From: Nostoc sp. TCL240-02
GTDB lineage: Bacteria > Cyanobacteriota > Cyanobacteriia > Cyanobacteriales > Nostocaceae
Direction: 5' to 3'
Length of the DNA stretch: 64,000 bases
NCBI RefSeq assembly: GCF_013343235.1
Contig: NZ_CP040094.1
Location: 2,418,501 to 2,482,500 of the forward strand
Part shown: positions 9,401 through 17,418 of the stretch, piece after piece
Layout of the letters: each line of letters begins with the position of its first letter
How positions within the stretch are numbered: position 1 is the first letter of the stretch
Made by a program: the position numbers and the translations under genes
The notes under the pieces: generated by a model
Told to the model about the DNA's origin: nothing
The model's input: the letters and a program-made list of their open reading frames with translations, nothing else
The model's database searches: none

Positions 9401-11376
9401 TAGAGCGCGATCGCTTGGAAGGACACAAGGCTCTAATCTGGGGTGTGACTTTCTCACATAATGGTAAGTTGATTGCCTCAACTAGTTATGACCATACTAT
9501 AAAACTCTGGAATCTAGATGGTAGCGTTTACAAGACGCTAGAAGGACATAAAGATAAAGTCTTAGGTGTGAGTTTTTCACCTGACGATCAAACAATTCTC
9601 TCCGGCGATTTCCAGGGTGTTGTAAAAATTTGGAGGCAGGACGGTACACCATTAGGAGAACTTAAAGAACACGGTAATAAAGCACATAGTAAGGGAGTTT
9701 ATAGTATCGATTTCTCACCTGATGGTAAGACAATTGCCACAGGAAGCCGGGATGGCAAAGTCAAACTCTGGAAGCGAGATGGTAGCTTATTCAAAACCCT
9801 AGAAGCGCATAAAGATGGAGTTAATAGTGTCGCTTTCTCACCAGACGGTAAGATGATTGCCACTGGTGGAAGAGACAAAACTGTGAAACTCTGGATGTAC
9901 GATGGTAAGTTTGTGCAAACTGTAAAAGGCTATGACGACTCTGTTTGGGATGTAGCCTGGTCAAGCGATAGCCAGACAATTGCGGCTGCGGCGGGTGGTG
10001 CTGCTGCTACTGGTAACGACAACAGGGTAAAACTCTGGAATCTAGATGGCACTTTAAAAGATTTTAAAGCGCATAAAGATGGAATCAATAGTGTGGCTTT
10101 TTCACCCGACGGTAAGATGATTGCTACAGCTAGTGACGACAAGAGTGTAAAGCTTTGGAAGCCTGATGGTACATTACTCACAACTTTATCAGGACATACC
10201 AATGGAGTTTATGCAGTTAGGTTTTCACCTGACTGTAAAACCCTAGTTTCTGCCAGCGCTGACGGTACGATGAAACTTTGGCAAGTTGGTAATACCAGTT
10301 GCTTACGCAACGCCAAAATTGCTATTTCTTCTAGCGCTGACAGCACAATGAAGATTCAGTATGGTAGTGGCGTGGTAAGTATCCTCAACGGTCATAGCGA
10401 TCGGGTTAATCAGGTATATTTCTCACCGGATGAAAAAATAATTGCCTCAGCTAGCCGTGACAAAACAGTAAAACTCTGGAATCGCGATGGTACTTTAGAC
10501 AAAATTCTTGATGGGCATAGCGATAACGTTAGTTTCTCACCTGATGGTCATACGATTGCTACCGCTAGTGATGATAACACAGTGAAACTTTGGAATCGTG
10601 ATGGTAAATTACTGAAACCCTCTTTTGAGAACAGCGATAAGATATTAGGCTTGAATTTCTCACCCAATGGTCAGTTCATCGCTTTGGGTAGCATGGACAA
10701 CAAAGTAATAATATTACGGCGAGATGACATGAAGCCTCAGATTCTCAACAAGCATGACGACTGGGTAAGGGCTGTAGCTTGGTCGCCAGATGGTCAGATG
10801 CTAGCCTCAGCTAGTGATGACAACACCGTGATACTTTGGAAGCAGGACAACAAAGGCGAGTTTTATAGATATGAAACTCTCCCAACGGAAAACGGGCATA
10901 ACAGCTGGGTTTTGAGCGTTAGCTTCTCACCGAATGGTCAAATGATTGCCACTAGTAGTAATGATAAGACGGTGATACTTTGGAAGCAGGACGACAAAGG
11001 GGAGTTTCATTGGTACAAAAAGTTGAAAGGGCACACAGATCAAGTTAATAGCGTGAATTTTTCACCTGACGGTAAGATGATTGCTACTGCTAGTGATGAT
11101 AAAACTGTAAAACTCTGGACGCGCGATGGTAATTTAATCACAACTCTGACTGGGCATAGCGATTACTTATTAAGCGCAACTTTCTCTGCCGATGGCAAGA
11201 CTCTGGCCTTGGGCAGTGCTGATGGGGCTATAATCCTCTGGAATTTGAATGAGCTAAATCATCTCAATAATCTAGATAGCTTACTGGAGCGTGGTTGTGA
11301 TTGGCTGCATGATTATCTGAAGAATAACCCGAATGTGAATCCGAGCGATCGCAACATCTGCGACGATATAAAGTAA
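6463..11376 (+). CDS. nSTAND ATPase with TPR region, membrane helix and 14 WD40 repeats
   Basis: A 1637-residue multidomain protein. Residues about 1-180 resemble a NTPase-like fold without a Walker A loop. A helical TPR-like region covers about 200-470. A STAND-type NTPase domain follows with Walker A G-Q-S-G-V-G-K-S-S near 530 and Walker B T-V-L-I-F-D-Q-F-E-E-F near 604. A charged coiled coil (about 845-885) leads to one hydrophobic helix (about 887-910), then 14 recognisable WD40 blades (about 985-1610), enough for two seven-bladed propellers. STAND proteins act as signal-triggered oligomerising switches; the WD40 part is the likely sensor. The ATG overlaps the end of a short upstream frame, and there is no obvious Shine-Dalgarno. 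The effector mechanism is not recognisable. Confidence 0.88.
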   Translation: MINQQEPENLPFDNERSLQTLVRAINLSQGEFSLTLLRCNYAAFRQDIVQRLHQLSPVKIREITLPVSVKTLYTSIGEKLGDEQPSALMVFGLESVKDIDTVLTSANQVREEFRKNFPFPVMLLVNDQVLQKLIRLATDFENWATIIHFAITTADLVQFIKQTAESIFAQVLDAGAGKFLDNSAINLAIGSPHRVELELAQAELQKRGVKLDAELEASLEFVLGRDAVSMEQSRQHYERSLALLQQSSKLEQQGCVLYNLGLWWRTYAVQHLTEQQNACSNAKNYYYKCLEIFEQANRPDLVAKFINALGEVLQKLQQWDELEIVAQKALTLYQTYSDWFRKARAYGFLAEVALAQSAWNKAEKTAEKALSIVASNQSIQTKANLELVLYYHQGWYLFALARARQQLNKVKDALTTLETARKETKPQYDPELYVRILERLQSIYYQESQYLAAFQIKQEQIKIEHQYGFRAFIGAAYLIPRHEVINPALVQGENLIKVAQEIAVSGRQQDVNRLMKRMSRTDHKLTVFHGQSGVGKSSILNGGLVPTLQLQSIDARDVLPIVMRVYTDWMAILAKCLADNGTSSNSIEFICESLRKKSERKLTVLIFDQFEEFFFVYTDQSKRQPFYKFLQLCLDIPFVKVILCLREDYLHYLLECDRLLNFRAINNNILDKDIRYYLGNFSSKDAKAVVQSLTEQTHFYLEPELIAQLVEDLSDELGEVRPIELQIVGSQLQTDKITTLEQYLQSGTKEKLVERFLEEVIKDCGSENELCARVVLYLLTDEKGTRPFKTSDDLAEDLKTADIVSEKEKLNLVLEILVGSGLVLNIPEDPANLYQLVHDYLVSFIRQSQQARKLEEQKKEKEQRQHAEAELNRVLKRQHNDAKRQRNFAIAGVTIMSILAVIAVGLGVRAESERQKTEQAETIAISKASEALFASNQRFEALKQAIKAGKKLQATDWGKTDSEIRTQVIAALQQSVYWIVERDRLEGHKALIWGVTFSHNGKLIASTSYDHTIKLWNLDGSVYKTLEGHKDKVLGVSFSPDDQTILSGDFQGVVKIWRQDGTPLGELKEHGNKAHSKGVYSIDFSPDGKTIATGSRDGKVKLWKRDGSLFKTLEAHKDGVNSVAFSPDGKMIATGGRDKTVKLWMYDGKFVQTVKGYDDSVWDVAWSSDSQTIAAAAGGAAATGNDNRVKLWNLDGTLKDFKAHKDGINSVAFSPDGKMIATASDDKSVKLWKPDGTLLTTLSGHTNGVYAVRFSPDCKTLVSASADGTMKLWQVGNTSCLRNAKIAISSSADSTMKIQYGSGVVSILNGHSDRVNQVYFSPDEKIIASASRDKTVKLWNRDGTLDKILDGHSDNVSFSPDGHTIATASDDNTVKLWNRDGKLLKPSFENSDKILGLNFSPNGQFIALGSMDNKVIILRRDDMKPQILNKHDDWVRAVAWSPDGQMLASASDDNTVILWKQDNKGEFYRYETLPTENGHNSWVLSVSFSPNGQMIATSSNDKTVILWKQDDKGEFHWYKKLKGHTDQVNSVNFSPDGKMIATASDDKTVKLWTRDGNLITTLTGHSDYLLSATFSADGKTLALGSADGAIILWNLNELNHLNNLDSLLERGCDWLHDYLKNNPNVNPSDRNICDDIK

Positions 11377-11455
11377 GAGTTAAGCGAGGTTTTACGACAA
11401 GCCACTTTGCGTCTACGCACTTTCTCAAATCATCTCAGGCTATCACTAGGTTTTT

Positions 11456-11488
11456 AACTTATTCCCAGTATCAGACTGAGAATAAGTT
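11456..11488. terminator. Hairpin between convergent genes
   Basis: AACTTATTC (11456-11464) pairs with GAATAAGTT (11480-11488), and the stem continues inward through CAGT/ACTG across one mismatch. It lies between the 3' ends of the STAND gene and the cysO-like gene and could serve both strands, although neither side has a strong T-tract. Confidence 0.45.
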
Positions 11489-11542
11489 GATCTCTCAAAG
11501 GTTTGTCTACTAAGTCTTTTACTTTATTTAATGTTCTCTGTA

Positions 11543-11818
11543 TTAACCACCAGCAACAGCAGGGACAATACTTACTTCATCACCATCTTTTAGGGCTGTG
11601 TTGATACCGTCTAAATAGCGGATATCTTCGCTATCGACGTAAAAATTTACAAACCGACGTAACTTTCCTTCGTCATCGCACAACCGGGATTTAATCCCAG
11701 GAAAGCTTTGTTCTAAAGTATCCAACAATTCAGCAATGGTGCTACCGTTGGATTCTAGAGTAGCTTGATTATTAGTCAAATTCTGAAGAGTCGTAGGAAC
11801 TAAAACTGTTACAGCCAT
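11543..11818 (-). CDS. CysO-like ubiquitin-fold sulfur-carrier protein
   Basis: A 91-residue beta-grasp protein of the MoaD/ThiS family ending in P-A-V-A-G-G; the terminal Gly-Gly is the thiocarboxylation site of sulfur carriers. The sequence follows mycobacterial CysO closely in form: V-x-V-x-V-P-T near the N-terminus, [10 protein letters not shown] in the middle (family: KLHRFVNIYV) and [14 protein letters not shown] at the end. CysO delivers sulfide for cysteine synthesis in actinobacteria. Here the gene lies 80 bases after threonine synthase on the same strand rather than beside a cysteine synthase and the Mec protease, so its sulfur acceptor is uncertain. No adenylating (MoeB-type) enzyme is in the window. 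Confidence 0.85.
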   Translation of the reverse strand: MAVTVLVPTTLQNLTNNQATLESNGSTIAELLDTLEQSFPGIKSRLCDDEGKLRRFVNFYVDSEDIRYLDGINTALKDGDEVSIVPAVAGG

Positions 11819-11855
11819 AAAAGTACAAAGTGAAGAGTTAGGAATACAGTTAAGA

Positions 11856-11892
11856 GTTAGGAGTCATGAATAAAAAACTCATAACTCCTAAC
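11856..11892. repeat. Hairpin between thrC and the cysO-like gene
   Basis: GTTAGGAGT (11856-11864) and ACTCCTAAC (11884-11892) are perfect inverted arms, extended by ATGA/TCAT. The surrounding GAGTTAGGA repeats look like Nostoc-type short-repeat debris. It could act as an RNA-processing or attenuating hairpin between the two genes. Confidence 0.5.
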
Positions 11893-11898
11893 TGCTAA

Positions 11899-13215
11899 CT
11901 AAACGAGAACTTGTTGCCATTCCAAGCGATCGAGAGTACGCGATCGCTCTAGGGCGCGTTCAAAACTATCTAGTTTAGCATCAATAGTCAAGGGTTCACC
12001 AACATAGCCTTGGATTGCTTCTTGGGTTTTCAAACCATTGCCGGTGATGTAAATCACGGTAGTTTCATCTGGATCAATTTTGCCAGCTTCTACCAGTTTT
12101 TTCAGCACGGCCACGGTTGTACCACCAGCCGTTTCTGTGAAGATGCCTTCGGTTTCTGCCAGCAACTTGATGCCATCAATAATTTCTGCATCATTGACTG
12201 ATTCAATGTTACCACCAGTTTTCTGAGCTAACTCCACAGCATAAATACCGTCTGCTGGATTACCAATCGCTAGCGATTTCGCAATTGTATTTGGTTTAAC
12301 TGGTTTAATAAAGTCGCGTCCTTCTTTAAAGGCTTGAGCAATGGGTGAACAACCTTCTGCTTGAGCGCCACTGAAACGGACTTTCTTGTCTTCTACTAAA
12401 CCAACTTCTATAAATTCTTGGAAACCCTTATAAATTTTTGTAAACAGCGAACCAGATGCCAAAGGAGCAACAACATGATCGGGTAGCTCCCAGCCTAGTT
12501 GTTCAGCAACTTCAAAACCTAGCGTCTTGGAACCTTCAGAGTAATAGGGGCGCAGATTAATATTGACAAAACCCCAGCCATGTGTATTGGCAACTTCTGA
12601 GCAGAGACGGTTTACTTGATCGTAGTTACCCTTGACGGCCATCAGCGTTGGGCTGTAGATCAAGCTACCGATAATTTTACCGGCTTCTAAATCTGCGGGG
12701 ATGAACACACAACAGTCTAAACCGGCATGAGCTGCGATCGCAGCTGTAGAATTTGCTAAGTTACCAGTACTAGCGCAAGAAACGGTAGTGAAACCCAACT
12801 CTCGCGCCCTTGATAGAGCAACTGACACTACCCGATCCTTAAAGCTAAGGGTGGGCATATTAACCGCATCATTTTTTATATAAAGCTTATTTAGACCCAG
12901 GCGACGGGCAAGACGGTGAGAACGAACCAAGGGAGTCATCCCCGTTCCCACATCTATAACATTGTCAGTTGCGACAGGCAAAAAGGGACGGTAACGCCAA
13001 ATTGAATTTGGCCCGGCTTGGATTGTTTCACGAGTGACAGTCAGACGGAGGGCGCTGTAGTCATACTTGACTTCTAACGGCCCAAAACATAACTCACAAA
13101 CATTACTGGCTTTGAGTTCATATTCCGCACCACATTCTTTACACTTTAAGGCTTGAAAGTAGGCAGTACTGGTCTGAGTTGGGGTTTGTGTTTGGGTTTT
13201 GATTGCCTGAGTCAT
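11899..13215 (-). CDS. thrC: Threonine synthase
   Basis: A 438-residue PLP enzyme of the fold type II family, converting O-phosphohomoserine to threonine. An N-terminal zinc-ribbon-like pair C-K-E-C-G and C-E-L-C-F lies near residues 25-45, as in plant and cyanobacterial ThrC. The PLP lysine is in L-S-F-K-D-R near residue 128, and serine/glycine-rich phosphate-binding loops S-T-G-N-L-A-N-S and the C-terminal I-T-G-N-G-L-K are present. The frame opens at TTG 13281, but the ATG at 13215 is preceded by AGGGAAAG nine bases upstream and gives the usual N-terminus. The cysO-like gene follows after 80 bases. The upstream region contains a palindromic hairpin that would fall in its leader or promoter. 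Confidence 0.92.
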   Translation of the reverse strand: MTQAIKTQTQTPTQTSTAYFQALKCKECGAEYELKASNVCELCFGPLEVKYDYSALRLTVTRETIQAGPNSIWRYRPFLPVATDNVIDVGTGMTPLVRSHRLARRLGLNKLYIKNDAVNMPTLSFKDRVVSVALSRARELGFTTVSCASTGNLANSTAAIAAHAGLDCCVFIPADLEAGKIIGSLIYSPTLMAVKGNYDQVNRLCSEVANTHGWGFVNINLRPYYSEGSKTLGFEVAEQLGWELPDHVVAPLASGSLFTKIYKGFQEFIEVGLVEDKKVRFSGAQAEGCSPIAQAFKEGRDFIKPVKPNTIAKSLAIGNPADGIYAVELAQKTGGNIESVNDAEIIDGIKLLAETEGIFTETAGGTTVAVLKKLVEAGKIDPDETTVIYITGNGLKTQEAIQGYVGEPLTIDAKLDSFERALERSRTLDRLEWQQVLV

Positions 13216-13283
13216 AACTAGCTTTCCCTGTTTGTCTGTCGGCTGTCGACTGATAGTAACACGAGCAAAAATACCAGTCAAAC

Positions 13284-13308
13284 ATACCCGACATGTTTAG
13301 TCGGGTAT
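13284..13308. promoter_or_regulatory. Perfect inverted repeat upstream of thrC
   Basis: ATACCCGAC (13284-13292) and GTCGGGTAT (13300-13308) are exact inverted arms around a 7-base loop, about 70 bases upstream of the thrC start codon. It could be a leader hairpin or a dimeric repressor site; nothing in the sequence tells which. Confidence 0.45.
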
Positions 13309-13930
13309 TCTTAGTGTTGAAGAAATGATTACTGTAAAATTTTCATACACGTAATTGTCATATTTGGTATTTACACTTGCATTCACTTGTTCTGAAATTA
13401 AATAATAGTTTCAGTTACTCAGTCTAAACACTGAGTAAAGGTATGATTAAATCGCATCAAAGCTATGATTTATTTGCATTTTATTAAATCAATATCACTT
13501 ACTTTAGCGATCCAGATCACTTAAACGAATTTTTATTTGTTTATACCAGGGACTTTAAACATGATTTTGAATACATAGCAGCGAATCTTCAAAATTGCTT
13601 GTATATATAGGCTGTAGCTCGTTTACTTTCTGTTTTAAATACTAAAATTGCTATATGTATTGCCAAAATAAAGTTGGTTTTTTAACTTTGACGCGTTTAT
13701 TCATCCTTAGAGAAGTTACTTATTTATACGGAAGATTTTTTAGGCTGCAAAAGTTACATTACTACTTGCATAGATAATTTAGTAGGACACAATAGTAAGT
13801 TAACCATATTTGCGATCGCTAGCTTTGATAATCAACGGTAAATGTAAAGCAAGTAGGCAATAATTTTTCTGTCTATTGCCTTAATCTAGTTTTTCCGCAG
13901 TAGCCAATAAATTAACTTTTCCTATACAAA

Positions 13931-13989
13931 TTGCCCAAAACCTTAAGGCTTTGGGCAACTGTAGTCGGTAATTCTTTAAGGAATTGCCG
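13931..13989 (+). promoter_or_regulatory. Two-hairpin leader before the surface-protein locus
   Basis: TTGCCCAAA (13931-13939) pairs with TTTGGGCAA (13950-13958), and CCTT/AAGG extends the stem inward across one A/C mismatch. Eight bases later CGGTAATTC (13966-13974) pairs with GAATTGCCG (13981-13989). The start codon of the next gene is at 14048. Neither stem is followed by a T-run. Confidence 0.5.
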
Positions 13990-14047
13990 AACTTCATCCT
14001 GTCTCGAAACCCAAGATACAAGTTCAGCAAATAAACAAACTACTTTC

Positions 14048-16528
14048 ATGGTAAACCGAAAAAAATTTGTCAACAAGCAACGCCAATGCTATCAATCTCT
14101 AGTAGCAACAGCATTATTAACTAGTAGCCTTTTCCAATTTATTGCACCTGTACTAGCTGACGGGACAGCTGGTGGTCAATCTATCAGTAACACAGCGACT
14201 GCTACCTACGAAGATCCCAACGCGCCAGGGACAACTATAAATGCCACCTCTAATACTGTAACAGTTACTGTGGCAGAAGTTGCTGGGATCACCGTCACTG
14301 CCTCTGGTGTTACAGATAACAATGGTGGCGCTGTTGGAGTTAACGATTTACTAACCTACACCTACACCCTAACGAACGTAGGTAACGACCCCACCAAATT
14401 CCATATTCCCAATCAAGCAACGACAACCGGGCCTGGTACAGTTTCTGGTGTACTTCCTGCTGATAAAAATGGGGTAACACCAGCTAGTGGCACACTCCAA
14501 TATAGTACTGACGGTGGTGCAACTTGGACAAATGTAGCAGCAGGTGGTGTAGATACAGCCTCAATTCCGGTTAGCGGTACTGTGTTGGTGCGTGTGCCAG
14601 TGACTGTACAAACTGGCGCTCAATCTGGTGACGTAATTAAAGTTACCCTTGGTAATACTCCTGGTGATGCCCAAAACCAACTGCGTAATCCCGATGGTGG
14701 TGACGTTTACACTGTAGATAACGCTGATAACGCAGGTGGTGGGGAAGTTCCTGGCGCACCAGTTAACGGTACACGAGAATCTAGTATTACCCAGCAAATT
14801 CAAGTGGGTAACACTGTTAAAACCGTTGCTCTAGCCACAATACTCAAAACTCGGACAGCCTATAGCGCTGGTGATGCTTCCGTACTCAATGATGATTTGC
14901 TGACTTATGGTTTAAGCTTGCGAGTCGAGAGCAATGACGTAACCAATCGGGGACTCACACCCGCAGCTTTAGCTGGTACAAATATCAATGTAGATGGTAG
15001 CCTTGTTCCTCGCATCTTAGTTTCTGATGCACTTCCAGCATCCACAACTCTTAATGGGACTCCAACCGCTCCTTCAGGATGGATAGTGGTTTACGCTGGC
15101 GAAGATCCTGCAACTATAAATGCTGATCAGGCTCTGTGGAAAACTGACAAAACTCAAGTAACAGGCGGTATAGTCAAACGGGTTGGTTTTATTAACAATC
15201 CTAACTCTATTTCTTCAGTTGCCACTGGGACAACCGTTACGGGCTTTACGGTGCAAGTAAAGACCACTGGAATCACAGGAACAACAGCGACAAATGTTAA
15301 CAACATCGCTCAAGTGTTCGGTAAAACTGCTGGCGATCCAAATAGCCCCCTACTCTTCGACGATTCAGGTGATCAAAACCCAGATAACATCAACCCCTCT
15401 ACAGGAGTCTTTCCTACTACACCTGACGCTGGCTATTATCCCACTACTCCCGGTAATGTTGACACAGGCAATAACAACCAAGGTGCTAATTCTGTTACAG
15501 GAAATGTCAACGTTTATACTGTTTCAGTTGCCCAGGCAAACTCAGTTTTAAACGGGCCGAATAATGCACCGGATGCTACTGGACCATCGGGTTTAACCAA
15601 CGATGACTTCACCAACAAATCTTCCTTTGTTCCTCCTAACACAGCACCTGGTAGTACACTTGATCCGCAATCGGTTGGCTTCACTAATACAATTAAGAAC
15701 AACGGTACTGCCACTAACGACATCACAATAGTGCCAACGAAACCAGCAAATCTTACAGATTTACCAAATAATACAAAGGTGACTGTTAGCTATAATAGTC
15801 AGTCTGCTGTTTATACCTACAACAGTGCTACTGGTGTTTTTACCATCGCAAACGGTAATACACCAATTAAAGTCTCTGCTGTTCCTGCTGGTGGCATTGT
15901 TAATTATGGTGTAGAAGTTGACTTACCACCCGGTACGCAACTATCGACTGATATTGGTAAGGGATTCCCAGTACCCATTACAGCTTTCATTGACAGCAAT
16001 AATAATGGTGTAGTTGATCCTCTTGAAGTCAACAACATCTCCATCGATCGCGTCTACACTGGCTTCTTAAAACTGTTGAAAATGTCACGAGTTCTACAAG
16101 GAAGTGGCCCAGCAGTGCAAGGGACTGATGGCACATTCAGTACCACTCCGAAGAATCCTGCACCAGGAAACATTATTGAGTACCAAATTCAATACACAAA
16201 TATTTCTGATGTTCAATCTGGAACTGGTAACGTGATTTTGAATGCTAACAAAGTTGTGATTACTGAAGATGGTACAGCAGGGGGCAACAACTGGGCCCTA
16301 GACAACGACAATAACACTCAAATTGATACTAGCAACATTGTTGGTTCAGCAAAGGATTCTGGGGCTTCAACTATCCAGTTCTTCAATGGTAATCCAGCTA
16401 CTAACTCTAGCATCGACCAAACCGGAACCACGCTAAACACTGATGTCACAAAGTATGTAAATACTGCCACTGGACAGATTGCACCTGGTGTTCAAAGAAC
16501 ATTTATTTTCCAACGCAAGGTTAACTAG
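14048..16528 (+). CDS. Large secreted DUF11-type repeat protein
   Basis: An 826-residue secreted protein when read from ATG 14048; a longer reading from 13931 would place the leader hairpins in the coding region and put 39 residues before the signal peptide, so 14048 is preferred. Residues 1-37 form a Sec signal peptide (N-R-K-K, hydrophobic stretch, cleavage near V-L-A/D-G). The rest is Asn/Thr/Gly-rich with DUF11-like beta-sandwich domains, recognisable by L-L-T-Y-T-Y-T-L-T-N-V-G and P-G-N-I-I-E-Y-Q-I-Q-Y-T-N. D-S-N-N-N-G-V-V-D-P resembles a calcium-binding loop. It is the first of five envelope-type genes in the same orientation; function is probably structural or adhesive but is not known. 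Confidence 0.75.
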   Translation: MVNRKKFVNKQRQCYQSLVATALLTSSLFQFIAPVLADGTAGGQSISNTATATYEDPNAPGTTINATSNTVTVTVAEVAGITVTASGVTDNNGGAVGVNDLLTYTYTLTNVGNDPTKFHIPNQATTTGPGTVSGVLPADKNGVTPASGTLQYSTDGGATWTNVAAGGVDTASIPVSGTVLVRVPVTVQTGAQSGDVIKVTLGNTPGDAQNQLRNPDGGDVYTVDNADNAGGGEVPGAPVNGTRESSITQQIQVGNTVKTVALATILKTRTAYSAGDASVLNDDLLTYGLSLRVESNDVTNRGLTPAALAGTNINVDGSLVPRILVSDALPASTTLNGTPTAPSGWIVVYAGEDPATINADQALWKTDKTQVTGGIVKRVGFINNPNSISSVATGTTVTGFTVQVKTTGITGTTATNVNNIAQVFGKTAGDPNSPLLFDDSGDQNPDNINPSTGVFPTTPDAGYYPTTPGNVDTGNNNQGANSVTGNVNVYTVSVAQANSVLNGPNNAPDATGPSGLTNDDFTNKSSFVPPNTAPGSTLDPQSVGFTNTIKNNGTATNDITIVPTKPANLTDLPNNTKVTVSYNSQSAVYTYNSATGVFTIANGNTPIKVSAVPAGGIVNYGVEVDLPPGTQLSTDIGKGFPVPITAFIDSNNNGVVDPLEVNNISIDRVYTGFLKLLKMSRVLQGSGPAVQGTDGTFSTTPKNPAPGNIIEYQIQYTNISDVQSGTGNVILNANKVVITEDGTAGGNNWALDNDNNTQIDTSNIVGSAKDSGASTIQFFNGNPATNSSIDQTGTTLNTDVTKYVNTATGQIAPGVQRTFIFQRKVN

Positions 16529-16540
16529 ATAGTTTGATTT

Positions 16541-16570
16541 CACCCCTCTTTAATCTGCAAAGAGGGGGTG
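16541..16570 (+). terminator. GC-rich hairpin after the first surface-protein gene
   Basis: CACCCCTCTTT (16541-16551) pairs with AAAGAGGGGGTG (16559-16570) with one extra G. It lies 13 bases after the stop codon. There is no T-tract, so it may attenuate or stabilise an operon transcript rather than end it. Confidence 0.5.
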
Positions 16571-16585
16571 TATACCACACCTGTA

Positions 16586-16625
16586 TTTGTAGCTGGTGCT
16601 TTAATCCTAAAGTGCCAACTACAAA
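16586..16625 (+). repeat. Second hairpin in the same gap
   Basis: TTTGTAG (16586-16592) pairs with CTACAAA (16619-16625), with TGG/CCA and CTTTA/TAAAG continuing the imperfect stem. It resembles a palindromic intergenic repeat. Confidence 0.45.
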
Positions 16626-16700
16626 ATGATTGTTCCCCAGCGAAAACAGGGAAAGATAAATCAGCAATCGGCATTATGAAAATTTTTTGAGGTTATTGAT

Positions 16701-17264
16701 ATGAAGCGTTTTTCTTTTGCAAGTTTAGGAGCGTTCGCACTTATTGCTACAGTGCCATTTGTTGGTCAAGTGCCAGGAATCGCTTCTCTATGGCATTCTA
16801 CCAGTGCTGTTGCCCAAAATGTCAAAACTCAAGGGCAAATACAATTGCGCTTAGAAGCTGAAAAGCAAGTGATAGCACAGGATCAGCAGGGTAAGCAAAG
16901 TAAGACATGGCAACCTTTAAAAGGTCAAGCTGTGGTGCAACCTGGTGATGTGTTGCGATATACATTAAGTGGCGAAAATAAGAGCGATCGCCCCGTAAAG
17001 AATTTGATTCTCAATCAACCTATTCCTAAAGGAATGGTATACATACTGAAATCTGCAATTGCCACTAATGATACTAAAGTAACCTACAGCATTGATGGCG
17101 GACGCAGCTTTGTCGAAAATCCCACTGTTAAAGTTACTCTTCCTGACGGGAAAGTGGAAACAAAACCAGCACCAGCGAATGTTTACACCCACATCCGTTT
17201 GCAAGTGCCATTAGTTCCGGCCAAGAAAATGGTTAAAGCTACTTATCAAGTCCAAGTTCGCTGA
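16701..17264 (+). CDS. Small secreted DUF11-type protein
   Basis: A 187-residue exported protein. Residues 1-39 form a Sec signal peptide (M-K-R-F, hydrophobic core, S-A-V-A-Q cleavage region). The mature part is one beta-sandwich of the DUF11/conserved-repeat kind, with V-V-Q-P-G-D-V-L-R-Y-T-L-S-G-E-N near residue 80 and a P-x-P-K-G-M-V-Y strand after it, the same motifs that recur in its larger neighbours. The ATG is preceded by GAGG eight bases upstream. It lies 172 bases after the large DUF11 gene and 154 bases before the next envelope gene, so a common transcript is plausible. A periplasmic or cell-surface accessory role is inferred. Confidence 0.75.
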   Translation: MKRFSFASLGAFALIATVPFVGQVPGIASLWHSTSAVAQNVKTQGQIQLRLEAEKQVIAQDQQGKQSKTWQPLKGQAVVQPGDVLRYTLSGENKSDRPVKNLILNQPIPKGMVYILKSAIATNDTKVTYSIDGGRSFVENPTVKVTLPDGKVETKPAPANVYTHIRLQVPLVPAKKMVKATYQVQVR

Positions 17265-17418
17265 TTCGTTATGCCTGATATCACCCGCCTGTAGCGACTT
17301 TTTTGGGATTCAAGAGCGAAAAACAACATGCTTTATAAGGAGAATCGGAGGGATCTTCGATAGATAAACAAGTGCTTTTATTAACAAAAAAAGTGGCATT
17401 CCAGAGGAGATGTGTTCA

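Larger units (their letters stand above)
13216..14047. other. Divergent intergenic region between thrC and the surface-protein locus
   Basis: About 830 bases with no convincing gene. The thrC-proximal part holds the perfect inverted repeat at 13284-13308; the middle is AT-rich and featureless apart from short direct repeats near 13440-13500; the last 120 bases hold two consecutive hairpins (13931-13958 and 13966-13989) upstream of the first surface-protein gene. Confidence 0.6.
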
